Part shown: positions 6,869 to 13,552 of the stretch, one piece after another
Numbering within the stretch: position 1 is the first letter of the stretch
Layout of the letters: each line of letters starts with the position of its first letter
NCBI GenBank assembly: GCA_018656255.1
Contig: JABHYI010000103.1
Span: 1 to 13,552 of the forward strand
From: Bacteroidota bacterium
GTDB taxonomy: Bacteria > Bacteroidota > Bacteroidia > Flavobacteriales > Flavobacteriaceae
Direction of reading: 5' to 3'
Length of the DNA stretch: 13,552 bases
The notes under the pieces: model-generated
What the model saw: the letters and a program-made list of their open reading frames with translations, nothing else
The model's database searches: none
Told to the model about the DNA's origin: nothing
Position numbers and translations under genes: made by a program

Positions 6869-9058
6869 AGTGACACTGAATTATACGCTGCACTAAAACA
6901 TTTTTTTGGATTTTCTAAGTTCAAAGGCCTCCAGGAACCTGTAGTTAAGAGTATTTTAGATAAAAACAACACCTTTGTTATTATGCCCACAGGTGGTGGT
7001 AAATCTTTATGCTATCAACTGCCTGCCTTGATGCAGGAGGGAACAGCTATTGTTGTGTCTCCATTGATTGCACTTATGAAAAATCAAGTAGATGCCCTAC
7101 GGGCTTTATCCTCAGAAGAAGGTATTGCTCATGTATTAAACTCTTCGCTTAACAAAACAGAGGTAAAACAAGTAAAACAAGATATTAGCGATGGGATTAC
7201 AAAATTACTTTATGTTGCACCAGAGTCATTAACCAAGGATGAGTATGTAGATTTTCTTCAACAAGAAAAAGTCTCATTTGTTGCTATAGATGAGGCGCAT
7301 TGTATCAGTGAGTGGGGTCATGACTTTAGACCAGAATACAGAAACCTAAGAACAATCATAAAAAGAATTGGGGATAATATCCCAATTATTGGCCTTACAG
7401 CTACTGCTACACCCAAGGTGCAGGAAGACATTCTTAAAAATCTAGCAATGAGTGATGCTAATACTTTTAAGGCTTCTTTTAACAGGCCTAATCTGTATTA
7501 TGAAATACGCCCAAAAACCAAAAATGTAGACGCAGATGTCATTCGCTTTGTAAAGCAAAATGAAGGAAAGAGTGGTATCGTTTATTGCCTTTCTAGAAAG
7601 CGTGTTGAGGAGTTGGCTCAAATATTACAAGTAAATGGTGTCAAGGCAGTGCCATACCATGCTGGTTTGGATGCAAAAACTCGTGTAAAGCATCAAGACA
7701 TGTTTTTAATGGAGGATGCAGATGTTGTTGTTGCAACGATTGCATTTGGAATGGGTATAGATAAGCCTGATGTTCGTTTTGTAATACACAACGACATCCC
7801 TAAAAGTATAGAGAGTTATTATCAAGAAACCGGGCGTGCTGGCCGAGATGGAGGAGAGGGCCACTGCTTAGCCTATTACAGTTATAAAGATATCGAGAAG
7901 CTTGAAAAATTCATGAGTGGTAAGCCTGTCGCAGAACAAGAGATAGGCCATGCACTGCTGCAAGAAGTTGTTGCTTTTGCAGAAACATCTATGTCTAGAA
8001 GAAAGTTTATTTTGCACTATTTTGGAGAAGAGTTTGACACCGATACTGGTGAAGGAGGGCAGATGGATGATAATATGCGCAATCCAAAAACAAAACAAGA
8101 AGCGCAAAAACAAGCCCAAAAACTATTGCGTGTCATAAGTGAAACCAACGAGCAGTACAAAAGCAAGGACGTAGTAAATGTTATTATAGGAAACGCCAAT
8201 GCGCTTATAAAATCTCACAGAACAGATAAACAAACTTTTTTTGGTATCGGGGTTGCTTATGAGGATCATTACTGGATGGCCCTATTGCGCCAGCTACTTG
8301 TTGCAAAATATATAAGAAAAGATATTGAAACCTACGGGGTTATCAAGCTAACCCAAAAAGGTGTTGATTTTATAGAAACCCCAACATCATTTATGATGAC
8401 TGAAGACCATTCCTTCAAACAGGCCAATGATGATATTGTTGTTGCCAATAAAGGTGTTGGTTTAGTTGCTGATACAGCTCTTTTTAAATTGCTTAAGGCA
8501 GAACTTAAGGCCACAGCAGATAGGTTAAGTTTGCCACCGTATGTTATTTTTCAAGAGCCTTCTTTAGAGGATATGGCTTTAAAATATCCTATAACCATTG
8601 AGGAGCTATCAAATGTTCATGGAGTAGGAGAGGGTAAGGCAAACAAATATGGAAAGAACTTTGTTGCTCTTATCAAAAAATATGTAGATGAAAATGAGAT
8701 AGAGCGCCCAGATGATCTGGTGGTTAAATCTACAGGTAGTAACAGTGCCAATAAATTATACATAATCCAAAATGTAGACAGAAAATTACCCCTTACCGAT
8801 ATTGCAGATTCTAAAGGGCTTCCTATGGAGGAGCTCATCAAGCAAATGGAGGCTATTGTGTATAGCGGCACAAAGTTAGATATTAGTTATTGGGTGGATG
8901 AAATGTTGGATGAAGACCAACAAGAAGAAATTCATGAATATTTTTTAGAATCTGAGACAGACAAAATTGATGATGCCATGCAAGAGTTTGATGGAGAGTA
9001 TGACGATGAAGAACTACGTGTCTACAGAATCAAGTTTATTAGTGAGGTAGCAAATTAG
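6866..9058 (+). CDS. recQ: ATP-dependent DNA helicase RecQ
   Basis: This superfamily 2, 3'-5' DNA helicase acts in recombination and replication-fork repair. The 730-residue protein shows motif I TGGGKS (42-47), motif II DEAHCISEWGHDF (142-154), motif III TATATP (178-183), motif IV VYCLSRK (239-245), motif V VVVATIAFGMGIDKPDVR (287-304) and motif VI QETGRAGRDG (320-329). A winged-helix region (about 408-515), an HRDC domain (about 532-612, with HGVGEGKANKYG) and an acidic C-terminal extension with a probable HTH module (about 625-725) follow; E. coli RecQ is about 610 residues. The zinc subdomain (about 368-403) keeps the SRRKFILHYFGEEF core but has no cysteine at any of the four expected ligand positions (SMSRR, then EGGQMDDNM). 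The start is GTG 6866; no upstream ATG is available. Confidence 0.95.
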   Translation: MSDTELYAALKHFFGFSKFKGLQEPVVKSILDKNNTFVIMPTGGGKSLCYQLPALMQEGTAIVVSPLIALMKNQVDALRALSSEEGIAHVLNSSLNKTEVKQVKQDISDGITKLLYVAPESLTKDEYVDFLQQEKVSFVAIDEAHCISEWGHDFRPEYRNLRTIIKRIGDNIPIIGLTATATPKVQEDILKNLAMSDANTFKASFNRPNLYYEIRPKTKNVDADVIRFVKQNEGKSGIVYCLSRKRVEELAQILQVNGVKAVPYHAGLDAKTRVKHQDMFLMEDADVVVATIAFGMGIDKPDVRFVIHNDIPKSIESYYQETGRAGRDGGEGHCLAYYSYKDIEKLEKFMSGKPVAEQEIGHALLQEVVAFAETSMSRRKFILHYFGEEFDTDTGEGGQMDDNMRNPKTKQEAQKQAQKLLRVISETNEQYKSKDVVNVIIGNANALIKSHRTDKQTFFGIGVAYEDHYWMALLRQLLVAKYIRKDIETYGVIKLTQKGVDFIETPTSFMMTEDHSFKQANDDIVVANKGVGLVADTALFKLLKAELKATADRLSLPPYVIFQEPSLEDMALKYPITIEELSNVHGVGEGKANKYGKNFVALIKKYVDENEIERPDDLVVKSTGSNSANKLYIIQNVDRKLPLTDIADSKGLPMEELIKQMEAIVYSGTKLDISYWVDEMLDEDQQEEIHEYFLESETDKIDDAMQEFDGEYDDEELRVYRIKFISEVAN

Positions 9059-9083
9059 TAGCATATCATATAAAAGTAATAGT

Positions 9084-9118
9084 GCCCTACTGTTTTTATC
9101 AGTGGGGTCTTTTTTTTT
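9084..9118 (+). terminator. Intrinsic terminator of recQ
   Basis: GCCCTACTG (9084-9092) pairs with CAGTGGGGT (9100-9108), a 9-bp stem with two G-U pairs and a 7-nt loop, followed by a T-run at 9110-9118. It begins 26 nt after the recQ stop. Confidence 0.85.
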
Positions 9119-9155
9119 GAGCTAGTTTACAGTTACAAAATTTTAAAAATAAGTA

Positions 9156-9186
9156 TTGATTTATGTAATGATAAACAGTAACTTTG
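9156..9186 (+). promoter_or_regulatory. Promoter of the cyclophilin-FKBP gene
   Basis: TTG (9156-9158) and TAACTTTG (9179-9186, a perfect TAnnTTTG) are separated by 20 nt. Transcription should start near 9191, giving a leader of about 47 nt. It lies downstream of the recQ terminator, so this gene is transcribed on its own. Confidence 0.65.
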
Positions 9187-9199
9187 CGCTTTCAAAATC

Positions 9200-9215
9200 C
9201 AAAGCATATGCTTTG
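9200..9215. repeat. Perfect 16-bp palindrome in the PPIase leader
   Basis: CAAAGCATATGCTTTG equals its reverse complement. It starts about 9 nt after the predicted transcription start and ends 22 nt before the ATG. It could be an operator or a small leader hairpin. Confidence 0.5.
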
Positions 9216-9237
9216 AACAATCATTTAAAAAACGATT

Positions 9238-10170
9238 ATGCAAGACGGTATTTACGTTAAAATAACAACAGAAAAAGGGACAATTCTTGGACAATTAACT
9301 TACAAAAGAACTCCTGGAACAGTAGCGAACTTTGTGGCGCTAGCAGAGGGAAATCTTGAAAACAGTGCAAAGCCTCAAGGAACACCTTATTATGACGGCT
9401 TAACGTTTCACCGTGTCATTCCAGATTTTATGGTTCAAGGAGGAGATCCAGCAGGAACAGGCTCTGGAGGTCCAGGCTATAGTTTTGACGATGAGTTTCA
9501 TCCAGAATTAAAGCATGATAAGCCAGGTGTTTTTTCTATGGCAAATTCTGGTCCATCAAGCAATGGTAGTCAGTTTTTTATAACACATGTTCCAACAAAT
9601 TGGTTAGACAACAAACATTCTGTTTTTGGTTATGTTGTAGAAGGGCAAGATATTGTTGACGCAGTTGCACAAGGAGATACCATGAACATGGAGATTATTC
9701 GTGTTGGTGAACAGGCTCAAGCTTTTAATGCTGTTGAAGTTTTTAGAAATTTTACGGGAGCAAAGGCAGAAAGAGAAGCTGCAGCAAAAAAGGCACAAGA
9801 AGATTCTATGAAGGATCTAGTAGCTGGCTTTGACAGAACAGAAAGCGGTCTTTACTATAAAATAATCCAAAAAGGAGACGGTGTTAAGCCAACTTCTGGA
9901 CAAACAGTATCTGTGCATTACAAAGGGATGTTGCCAGAAGGTACCACCTTTGATTCTTCTTATGATAGAGGGACCCCTATTGATTTTCCAGTAGGTATGG
10001 GCCACGTTATTGCTGGTTGGGATGAAGGTATTATGCTCCTAAACAAAGGTGATAAAGCTCGTTTTGTTATCCCAAGTGATTTAGGATATGGTGCACAAGG
10101 CGCTGGTGGTGTAATTCCTCCAAACGCTACACTTATATTTGATGTAGAACTCATGGATATTAAAGGTTAG
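9238..10170 (+). CDS. Dual-domain peptidyl-prolyl isomerase (cyclophilin-FKBP fusion)
   Basis: This 310-residue cytoplasmic protein (no signal peptide) joins two unrelated prolyl-isomerase folds. The cyclophilin domain (about 5-170) has [15 protein letters not shown] (57-71), with Arg59, Phe64 and Gln67, and [21 protein letters not shown] (111-131), including the Trp122 linked to cyclosporin binding. An Ala/Lys/Glu-rich linker (about 173-195) follows. The FKBP domain (about 200-310) keeps the pocket residues Tyr228, Phe238, Asp239, Val257, Ile258, Trp261, Tyr284 and Phe301. Both sites therefore look competent. The gene has its own promoter (9156-9186) and a strong terminator (10191-10224). 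Dual-family immunophilins of this order are a described class; the substrates are unknown. Confidence 0.93.
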   Translation: MQDGIYVKITTEKGTILGQLTYKRTPGTVANFVALAEGNLENSAKPQGTPYYDGLTFHRVIPDFMVQGGDPAGTGSGGPGYSFDDEFHPELKHDKPGVFSMANSGPSSNGSQFFITHVPTNWLDNKHSVFGYVVEGQDIVDAVAQGDTMNMEIIRVGEQAQAFNAVEVFRNFTGAKAEREAAAKKAQEDSMKDLVAGFDRTESGLYYKIIQKGDGVKPTSGQTVSVHYKGMLPEGTTFDSSYDRGTPIDFPVGMGHVIAGWDEGIMLLNKGDKARFVIPSDLGYGAQGAGGVIPPNATLIFDVELMDIKG

Positions 10171-10190
10171 TAACCTCTTTATAACTATAT

Positions 10191-10224
10191 AAAAAACGCC
10201 TCAATGTTCTTGAGGCGTTTTTTT
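10191..10224 (+). terminator. Strong intrinsic terminator after the PPIase gene
   Basis: The arms are 10191-10204 (AAAAAACGCCTCAA) and 10210-10223 (TTGAGGCGTTTTTT) with a 5-nt loop. The stem is a perfect 14 bp ending in seven Ts, and begins 20 nt after the stop codon. Confidence 0.92.
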
Positions 10225-10246
10225 ATTTTAGCTCAAATTTAAAATT

Positions 10247-10765
10247 ATGACTCAAACTTCTATACAATATCCAATAGGTAAACTTTCAATTCCTGCCACC
10301 ATAACGCCTGCTCAGGTTTCTGAGGCTATTTAGGTATTGCGTGTATTTCCGCAACAATTAAAGATGACATTATTAGATGTTACCGAAACTAAACTAGACA
10401 CCCCTTATAGAGAGGGTGGATGGTCTTTACGTCAATTAATTCACCATATTTCAGATTCACATAGCCACTGCTACAATAGAATGCGCTGGGCATTAACAGA
10501 AGATGCTCCGCTTGTAAAATCTTATGATCAAGATTTGTTTGCCGCTATGGATGATTATAAAACAGCACCCATAGCCTGGTCATTAACCCATATAGAAATG
10601 TTACACCACAAGATCGTTTACATTCTGCAACGTATAAATGGGAAACAGTGGAATAGATGTTTTGTGCATCCACAAACTCAGGCTGAGGTAAGTATTAAAG
10701 AAATGGCATTAACCTACGCTTGGCACAGTATGCATCATTTTATGCATATAAAAAACGCGCTGTAA
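10247..10765 (+). pseudogene. YfiT-family (DinB fold) thiol transferase gene with an in-frame TAG
   Basis: From the ATG at 10247 the frame reads MTQTSIQYPIGKLSIPATIT..., the usual YfiT N-terminus, reaches TAG at 10331-10333 (codon 29), and continues open to the TAA at 10763-10765. Without the TAG the protein would have about 172 residues, the family's usual length. The downstream part keeps the family hallmarks LIHHISDSHSHCYNRMRWALTEDAP, FVHP and a C-terminal YAWHSMHHFMH, with metal-ligand His at codons 67, 160 and 164. YfiT/BstA proteins are metal-dependent transferases of bacillithiol or a similar thiol; the thiol used here is unknown. A CAG to TAG change would explain the break. A TTG at 10337 could restart translation but would lose the first 30 residues. 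The gene begins 22 nt after a strong terminator with no recognisable promoter. Confidence 0.75.
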
Positions 10766-10784
10766 TTAGGACATGTTTTCAATT

Positions 10785-10822
10785 AAAAACCTAGAATAAC
10801 ACATTGTAATTCTAGGTTTTTT
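10785..10822. terminator. Bidirectional terminator between the YfiT-like and thioredoxin-like genes
   Basis: AAAAACCTAGAAT (10785-10797) pairs perfectly over 13 bp with ATTCTAGGTTTTT (10809-10821), with an 11-nt loop. T-runs on both strands suit the convergent genes on either side. Confidence 0.85.
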
Positions 10823-10861
10823 GTTTTTAAAAAGCGGCTATGTTTTCTTACTCTTATTTGA

Positions 10862-11419
10862 TTATTGCTTCCATTTAATATTACAACCAATACTTGGTTT
10901 TTGATCCTTATGCTGTGGTCTGTTATTTAAAATATGATCCATGGCTTCACGTAAATCTCTTCCATTTACAGGAATGCCGTTACCAGGTCTAGAATTATCA
11001 AGTTGTCCACGGTATACAAGTTTCATTTTCTCATCAAATAAATAAAAATCTGGAGTACATGCTGCATCATAAGCCTTGGCAACTTCTTGACTAGGGTCAT
11101 ACAAATAAGAAAAAGGATACCCTTGTTCTCTGGCGGTATTACGCATTTGCTCTGGGCTATCTTGTGGGTAGTTTTCTACGTCATTACTGCTAATGGCTAC
11201 AAAGCCAAATCCCATTACTCTGTAATCATTACACAAGCGCACCAGCTCCTCATTAACATGTTTTACAAAAGGGCAATGGTTGCATATAAACATTACAACC
11301 GTTCCTTTTTTGCCCCTCACATCCTCTAAAGAAATCAAGGTGTTAGATATGGTGTCAAGCAATTTAAAACTTGGAGCTTTTGTGCCTATTGGCAACATTG
11401 TAGAAGGGGTTAAAGACAT
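10862..11419 (-). CDS. Thioredoxin-fold protein of the AhpC/TSA (peroxiredoxin-like) family
   Basis: The 185-residue protein has no signal peptide and is probably cytoplasmic. It starts LPIGTKAPSFKLLDT, the typical AhpC/TSA beginning, and has FICNHCPFVKHV with Cys46-x2-Cys49 in a CPF context. Further cysteines are Cys63, Cys121 (ACTPDFYLFD, where the CTP is the usual cis-Pro region) and Cys179 in the C-terminal SIGCNIKWK, a motif seen in this bacterial subfamily. The redox centre suggests a thiol-disulfide reductase or peroxiredoxin-like role; the true substrate is unknown. It is divergent from csaA and convergent with the YfiT-like gene. A perfect -7 element (11480-11487) lies upstream on the minus strand. 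It was not identified as ResA, because it lacks an export signal. Confidence 0.88.
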   Translation of the reverse strand: MSLTPSTMLPIGTKAPSFKLLDTISNTLISLEDVRGKKGTVVMFICNHCPFVKHVNEELVRLCNDYRVMGFGFVAISSNDVENYPQDSPEQMRNTAREQGYPFSYLYDPSQEVAKAYDAACTPDFYLFDEKMKLVYRGQLDNSRPGNGIPVNGRDLREAMDHILNNRPQHKDQKPSIGCNIKWKQ

Positions 11420-11479
11420 TTTTAGTTTTTTTATGAGACGCTAAGGTACAAGATAGGTCTTTAAATACTATATTAGATA

Positions 11480-11487
11480 CAAATTTA
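11480..11487 (-). promoter_or_regulatory. -7 element (TAAATTTG) of the thioredoxin-like gene
   Basis: This is a perfect TAnnTTTG match on the minus strand, with transcription expected near 11475 and a leader of about 55 nt. No TTG lies 17-23 nt upstream, so support is partial. No such element was found for the divergent csaA-like gene. Confidence 0.4.
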
Positions 11488-11491
11488 ACGT

Positions 11492-11824
11492 ATGGAAATT
11501 TCCTGGAATGATTTTGAAAAAATAGAAATGAGAATTGGCACCATTTTAAAGGTGAAAGATTTCCCAGAAGCTAGAAACGCTTCCTATCAATTATACATTG
11601 ATTTTGGAGCTGTTATTGGAGTTAAAAAAACTTCAGCTCAAATTACTACCTTGTACACCAAACAAGCTTTATTAGGAAGACAAATTGTAGGAGTCGTAAA
11701 TTTCCCAAGTAAACAAATAGGCCCTATGATGAGCGAGTGTTTAGTGTTAGGAGCAGTCTCTGGCAAAGAGGTAACGCTGCTGCATCCTGATATGAAGGTT
11801 GAAAACGGGTTACGAATCAGCTAA
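11492..11824 (+). CDS. csaA: CsaA-like tRNA-binding domain protein
   Basis: This 110-residue single-domain protein has the OB-fold tRNA-binding domain seen in CsaA, Arc1p and the C-terminus of some MetRS. It begins SWNDFEKIEMRIGTILKVKDFPEARNAS, continues with LYIDFGAVIGVKKTSAQIT and GRQIVGVVNFP, and ends LHPDMKVENGLRIS. The full-length match to the small CsaA family argues for CsaA. CsaA dimers bind tRNA and, in Bacillus, behave as a secretion-related chaperone; the role here is inference. It has no close partners: the thioredoxin-like gene is divergent 72 nt away and the SulP gene is convergent 25 nt away. Confidence 0.9.
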   Translation: MEISWNDFEKIEMRIGTILKVKDFPEARNASYQLYIDFGAVIGVKKTSAQITTLYTKQALLGRQIVGVVNFPSKQIGPMMSECLVLGAVSGKEVTLLHPDMKVENGLRIS

Positions 11825-11849
11825 GGGTATCTAGATAAAAGAAGTATTG

Positions 11850-13469
11850 TTAGATTTCTGCATCCATCATATCTGTAACTACATGATACCGCGGATCGTC
11901 AATGGCATCTTTAATAATGGTCTTAAACTCAGGGTTCCATTTCAGTAACATCGCTTTACAGTCTGGGCTCAAATGCGTTAAGGTGACTTTTTTACCAGCC
12001 TCGAGATATTTATTAGAAATGTTATGCAAGGCCTCAACTCCAGAATGATCTCCTACTTTAGATTCTATAAAGTCTATTTCAACATGAGTAGGGTCTGTGG
12101 ATACCTCAAATTTACTATTAAATCCTGTCGTAGAACCAAAGAATAATGGCCCCCAGATTTCGTATACCTTAGTACCATCTTCTTTTGTGCGTTTTCTTGC
12201 TCTAATCATTGTTGCACTTTTCCATGCAAAAGACAATGCGCTCATAATAACTCCGGCAATAACCGCAATGGCTAAATCTTGCCAAACTGTGATGGCAGAT
12301 ACAGCGATAAGTACAACAGCATCTGTACGAGGAATTTTGTGTAAAATTCTAAAACTACTCCAAGCAAAGGTGCCAATAACAACCATAAACATAACCCCTA
12401 CTAAAGCTGCAATAGGAATTTGTTCTATTAGAGGCGCTCCAAAGAGCACAAAACACAATAATGCTATGGCTGCAGTAGCACCAGATAAGCGGCCACGACC
12501 ACCAGAGTTAATATTGATTATAGACTGTCCAATCATAGCACAACCACCCATACCTCCAAAGAGGCCATTTAAGATATTGGCTCCACCTTGTGCTACACAT
12601 TCACGATTACCACTACCGCGTGTTTCTGTCATGTCATCAATAAGGTTAAGTGTCATCAGGCTTTCTATAAGGCCAACAGCTGCAAGAATAAGCGCCGTTG
12701 AGCCAATGAGTCCCCAATGTCCTTTAAGGGTGTAAAATAAGGTGAATATTTGATCTTGAAAACTTGGTAGGCCGCCTTGAAGTCCTTCACCACCTCCGTC
12801 TTTAATGAATGAGCCAACGGTAGATACTTCTATGTTTCCAAAGATGACAATTGCGGCAACTACCACAATGGCAATAAGTGCGGCAGGAATTTTTTTAGTA
12901 AGTTTAGGAAGTCCATACATAATGGCCATCGTAAGGCACACTAGCCCTAACATCATCCAAAGGTTATCCCCAGACATCCATTGCATTTCTCCGTTTATAT
13001 TTTCTTTAAAAAGACCAAGTTGAGACAAGAAAATTACGATAGCCAAACCATTTACAAAGCCCATCATTACAGGGTGGGGTATAAGGCGCACAAATTTTCC
13101 TAATTTAAAGACACCCGCTGAAATTTGAATTGCTCCAACAATTAATAAGGTAATAAACAACCATTGTAGGCCAAGGTTTTCAATCGGAACAGATAGTGCA
13201 TCACCAACCTGATTTCCTTTTTGAATAAGAAAAACCATTACAACTGCCATTGCGCCTGTTGCTCCACTAATCATACCCGGTCTACCACCAAAAAGTGCAG
13301 TAACAATACCCATCATAAAAGCACCATATAAACCTACAAGTGGGTCTATACCTGCAACAAATGCAAATGCAACAGCTTCTGGAACCAGGGCTAGTGCAAC
13401 GGTTAATCCAGAAAGGATATCATTTTTAGGATTTTGTGTGAAATTTTTAATGGTTTTTTGTAGTAGCAT
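11850..13469 (-). CDS. SulP family anion transporter with STAS domain
   Basis: This inner-membrane transporter of the SLC26/SulP family moves sulfate, bicarbonate or similar anions. From ATG 13469 it has 539 residues: a membrane domain (about 15-400) with the family's first-helix pattern DILSGLTVALALVPEAVAFAFVAGIDPLVGLYGAF, GGRPGMISGATGAMAVV, then TWDL-like SAITVWQDLAIAVIAGVIMSALSF, followed by a cytoplasmic STAS domain (about 420-539) with HVEIDFIESKVGDHSGVEAL. The substrate cannot be read from the sequence; no carbonic anhydrase or sulfur-assimilation gene lies in the window. The frame is open to a TTG at 13487, but the predicted transcription start lies at about that position, so ATG 13469 is preferred. 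Confidence 0.9.
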   Translation of the reverse strand: MLLQKTIKNFTQNPKNDILSGLTVALALVPEAVAFAFVAGIDPLVGLYGAFMMGIVTALFGGRPGMISGATGAMAVVMVFLIQKGNQVGDALSVPIENLGLQWLFITLLIVGAIQISAGVFKLGKFVRLIPHPVMMGFVNGLAIVIFLSQLGLFKENINGEMQWMSGDNLWMMLGLVCLTMAIMYGLPKLTKKIPAALIAIVVVAAIVIFGNIEVSTVGSFIKDGGGEGLQGGLPSFQDQIFTLFYTLKGHWGLIGSTALILAAVGLIESLMTLNLIDDMTETRGSGNRECVAQGGANILNGLFGGMGGCAMIGQSIININSGGRGRLSGATAAIALLCFVLFGAPLIEQIPIAALVGVMFMVVIGTFAWSSFRILHKIPRTDAVVLIAVSAITVWQDLAIAVIAGVIMSALSFAWKSATMIRARKRTKEDGTKVYEIWGPLFFGSTTGFNSKFEVSTDPTHVEIDFIESKVGDHSGVEALHNISNKYLEAGKKVTLTHLSPDCKAMLLKWNPEFKTIIKDAIDDPRYHVVTDMMDAEI

Positions 13470-13491
13470 ACCTTGTTGTTTTTTCAAGCCG

Positions 13492-13499
13492 CAAAGATA
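13492..13499 (-). promoter_or_regulatory. -7 element (TATCTTTG) of the SulP gene
   Basis: This is a perfect TAnnTTTG match on the minus strand 22 nt before the ATG at 13469, with transcription expected near 13487. No clear TTG lies 17-23 nt upstream. The remaining bases to 13552 show nothing else recognisable. Confidence 0.45.
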
Positions 13500-13552
13500 T
13501 GCTTTTGCATGGGCTTGGCTTGCTGGATTTTACTTTTTTTGATTGTTGTAAA

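Noticed and set aside
11494..11503. Palindrome GGAAATTTCC at the csaA start
   Set aside because: It is only 10 bp, begins within the start codon, and is likely due to coding sequence.
11828..11837. Palindrome TATCTAGATA between the convergent csaA-like and SulP genes
   Set aside because: It has no loop and no T-run, so it does not qualify as a terminator; a 10-bp AT-rich palindrome is expected by chance.
12097..12735. Open frame of 212 codons on the plus strand
   Set aside because: It is antisense to the SulP gene, whose family match is clear; its translation is Pro/Thr/Ile-rich with no recognisable domain.
1..13552. Mobile elements, CRISPR arrays, phage, defence or biosynthetic clusters
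   Set aside because: No transposase, integrase, repeat-spacer pattern or cluster genes are visible; base composition and gene types look uniform and core-like throughout.

Overview
The window looks like ordinary chromosomal DNA from a marine-type member of the Flavobacteriaceae (phylum Bacteroidota). The evidence is the low GC content, several perfect TAnnTTTG (-7) promoter elements of the Bacteroidota type instead of sigma70 boxes, almost no Shine-Dalgarno sequences, a PorV/PorQ-family outer-membrane protein (type IX secretion lineage), a DUF4105/Lnb-type membrane protein, and a flavobacterial-style RecQ and TatC. The genus cannot be fixed from the sequence alone. I see no tRNA, rRNA, CRISPR array, insertion sequence, prophage or attachment site, and no gene-free stretch longer than 300 bases.

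Layout. Bases 1-559 (minus) hold the N-terminal part of an ABC-F ATPase cut by the window edge. Bases 683-2963 (minus) hold a two-gene unit: a PorV2-like outer-membrane protein followed 4 nt later by a DUF4105 (Lnb-like) membrane protein, driven by a good promoter at about 3071-3097 whose spacer contains a perfect 14-bp palindrome. pssA (phosphatidylserine synthase) reads to the right from 3238. Bases 4009-6666 (minus) hold an envelope cluster kdsD/kpsF, tatC, lptB: Kdo precursor synthesis, Tat export and LPS transport. recQ (6866-9058, plus) is divergent from this cluster and ends at a strong terminator. A cyclophilin-FKBP fusion (9238-10170, plus) has its own promoter and terminator. After it comes a YfiT/DinB-type thiol transferase gene broken by an in-frame TAG at codon 29 (10247-10765). 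A thioredoxin/AhpC-fold protein (minus, 10862-11419) and a CsaA-like tRNA-binding protein (plus, 11492-11824) are divergent. A SulP anion transporter with a STAS domain (minus, 11850-13469) closes the window.

How the genes fit together. Most of the window serves the cell envelope: phospholipid head-group synthesis (pssA), Kdo precursor (kdsD), LPS export (lptB), folded-protein export (tatC), an outer-membrane barrel (PorV2-like) and probable lipoprotein acylation (DUF4105/Lnb). The rest are housekeeping genes for DNA repair (recQ), folding (PPIase), thiol chemistry (YfiT-like, thioredoxin-like), ribosome-associated ATPase activity (ABC-F) and anion uptake (SulP).

I found no clearly new system. 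The points most worth checking are the nonsense codon in the otherwise intact YfiT-like gene, a RecQ that lacks all four zinc-ligand cysteines, the palindrome inside the porV2 promoter, and the repeats in the recQ/kdsD intergenic region.
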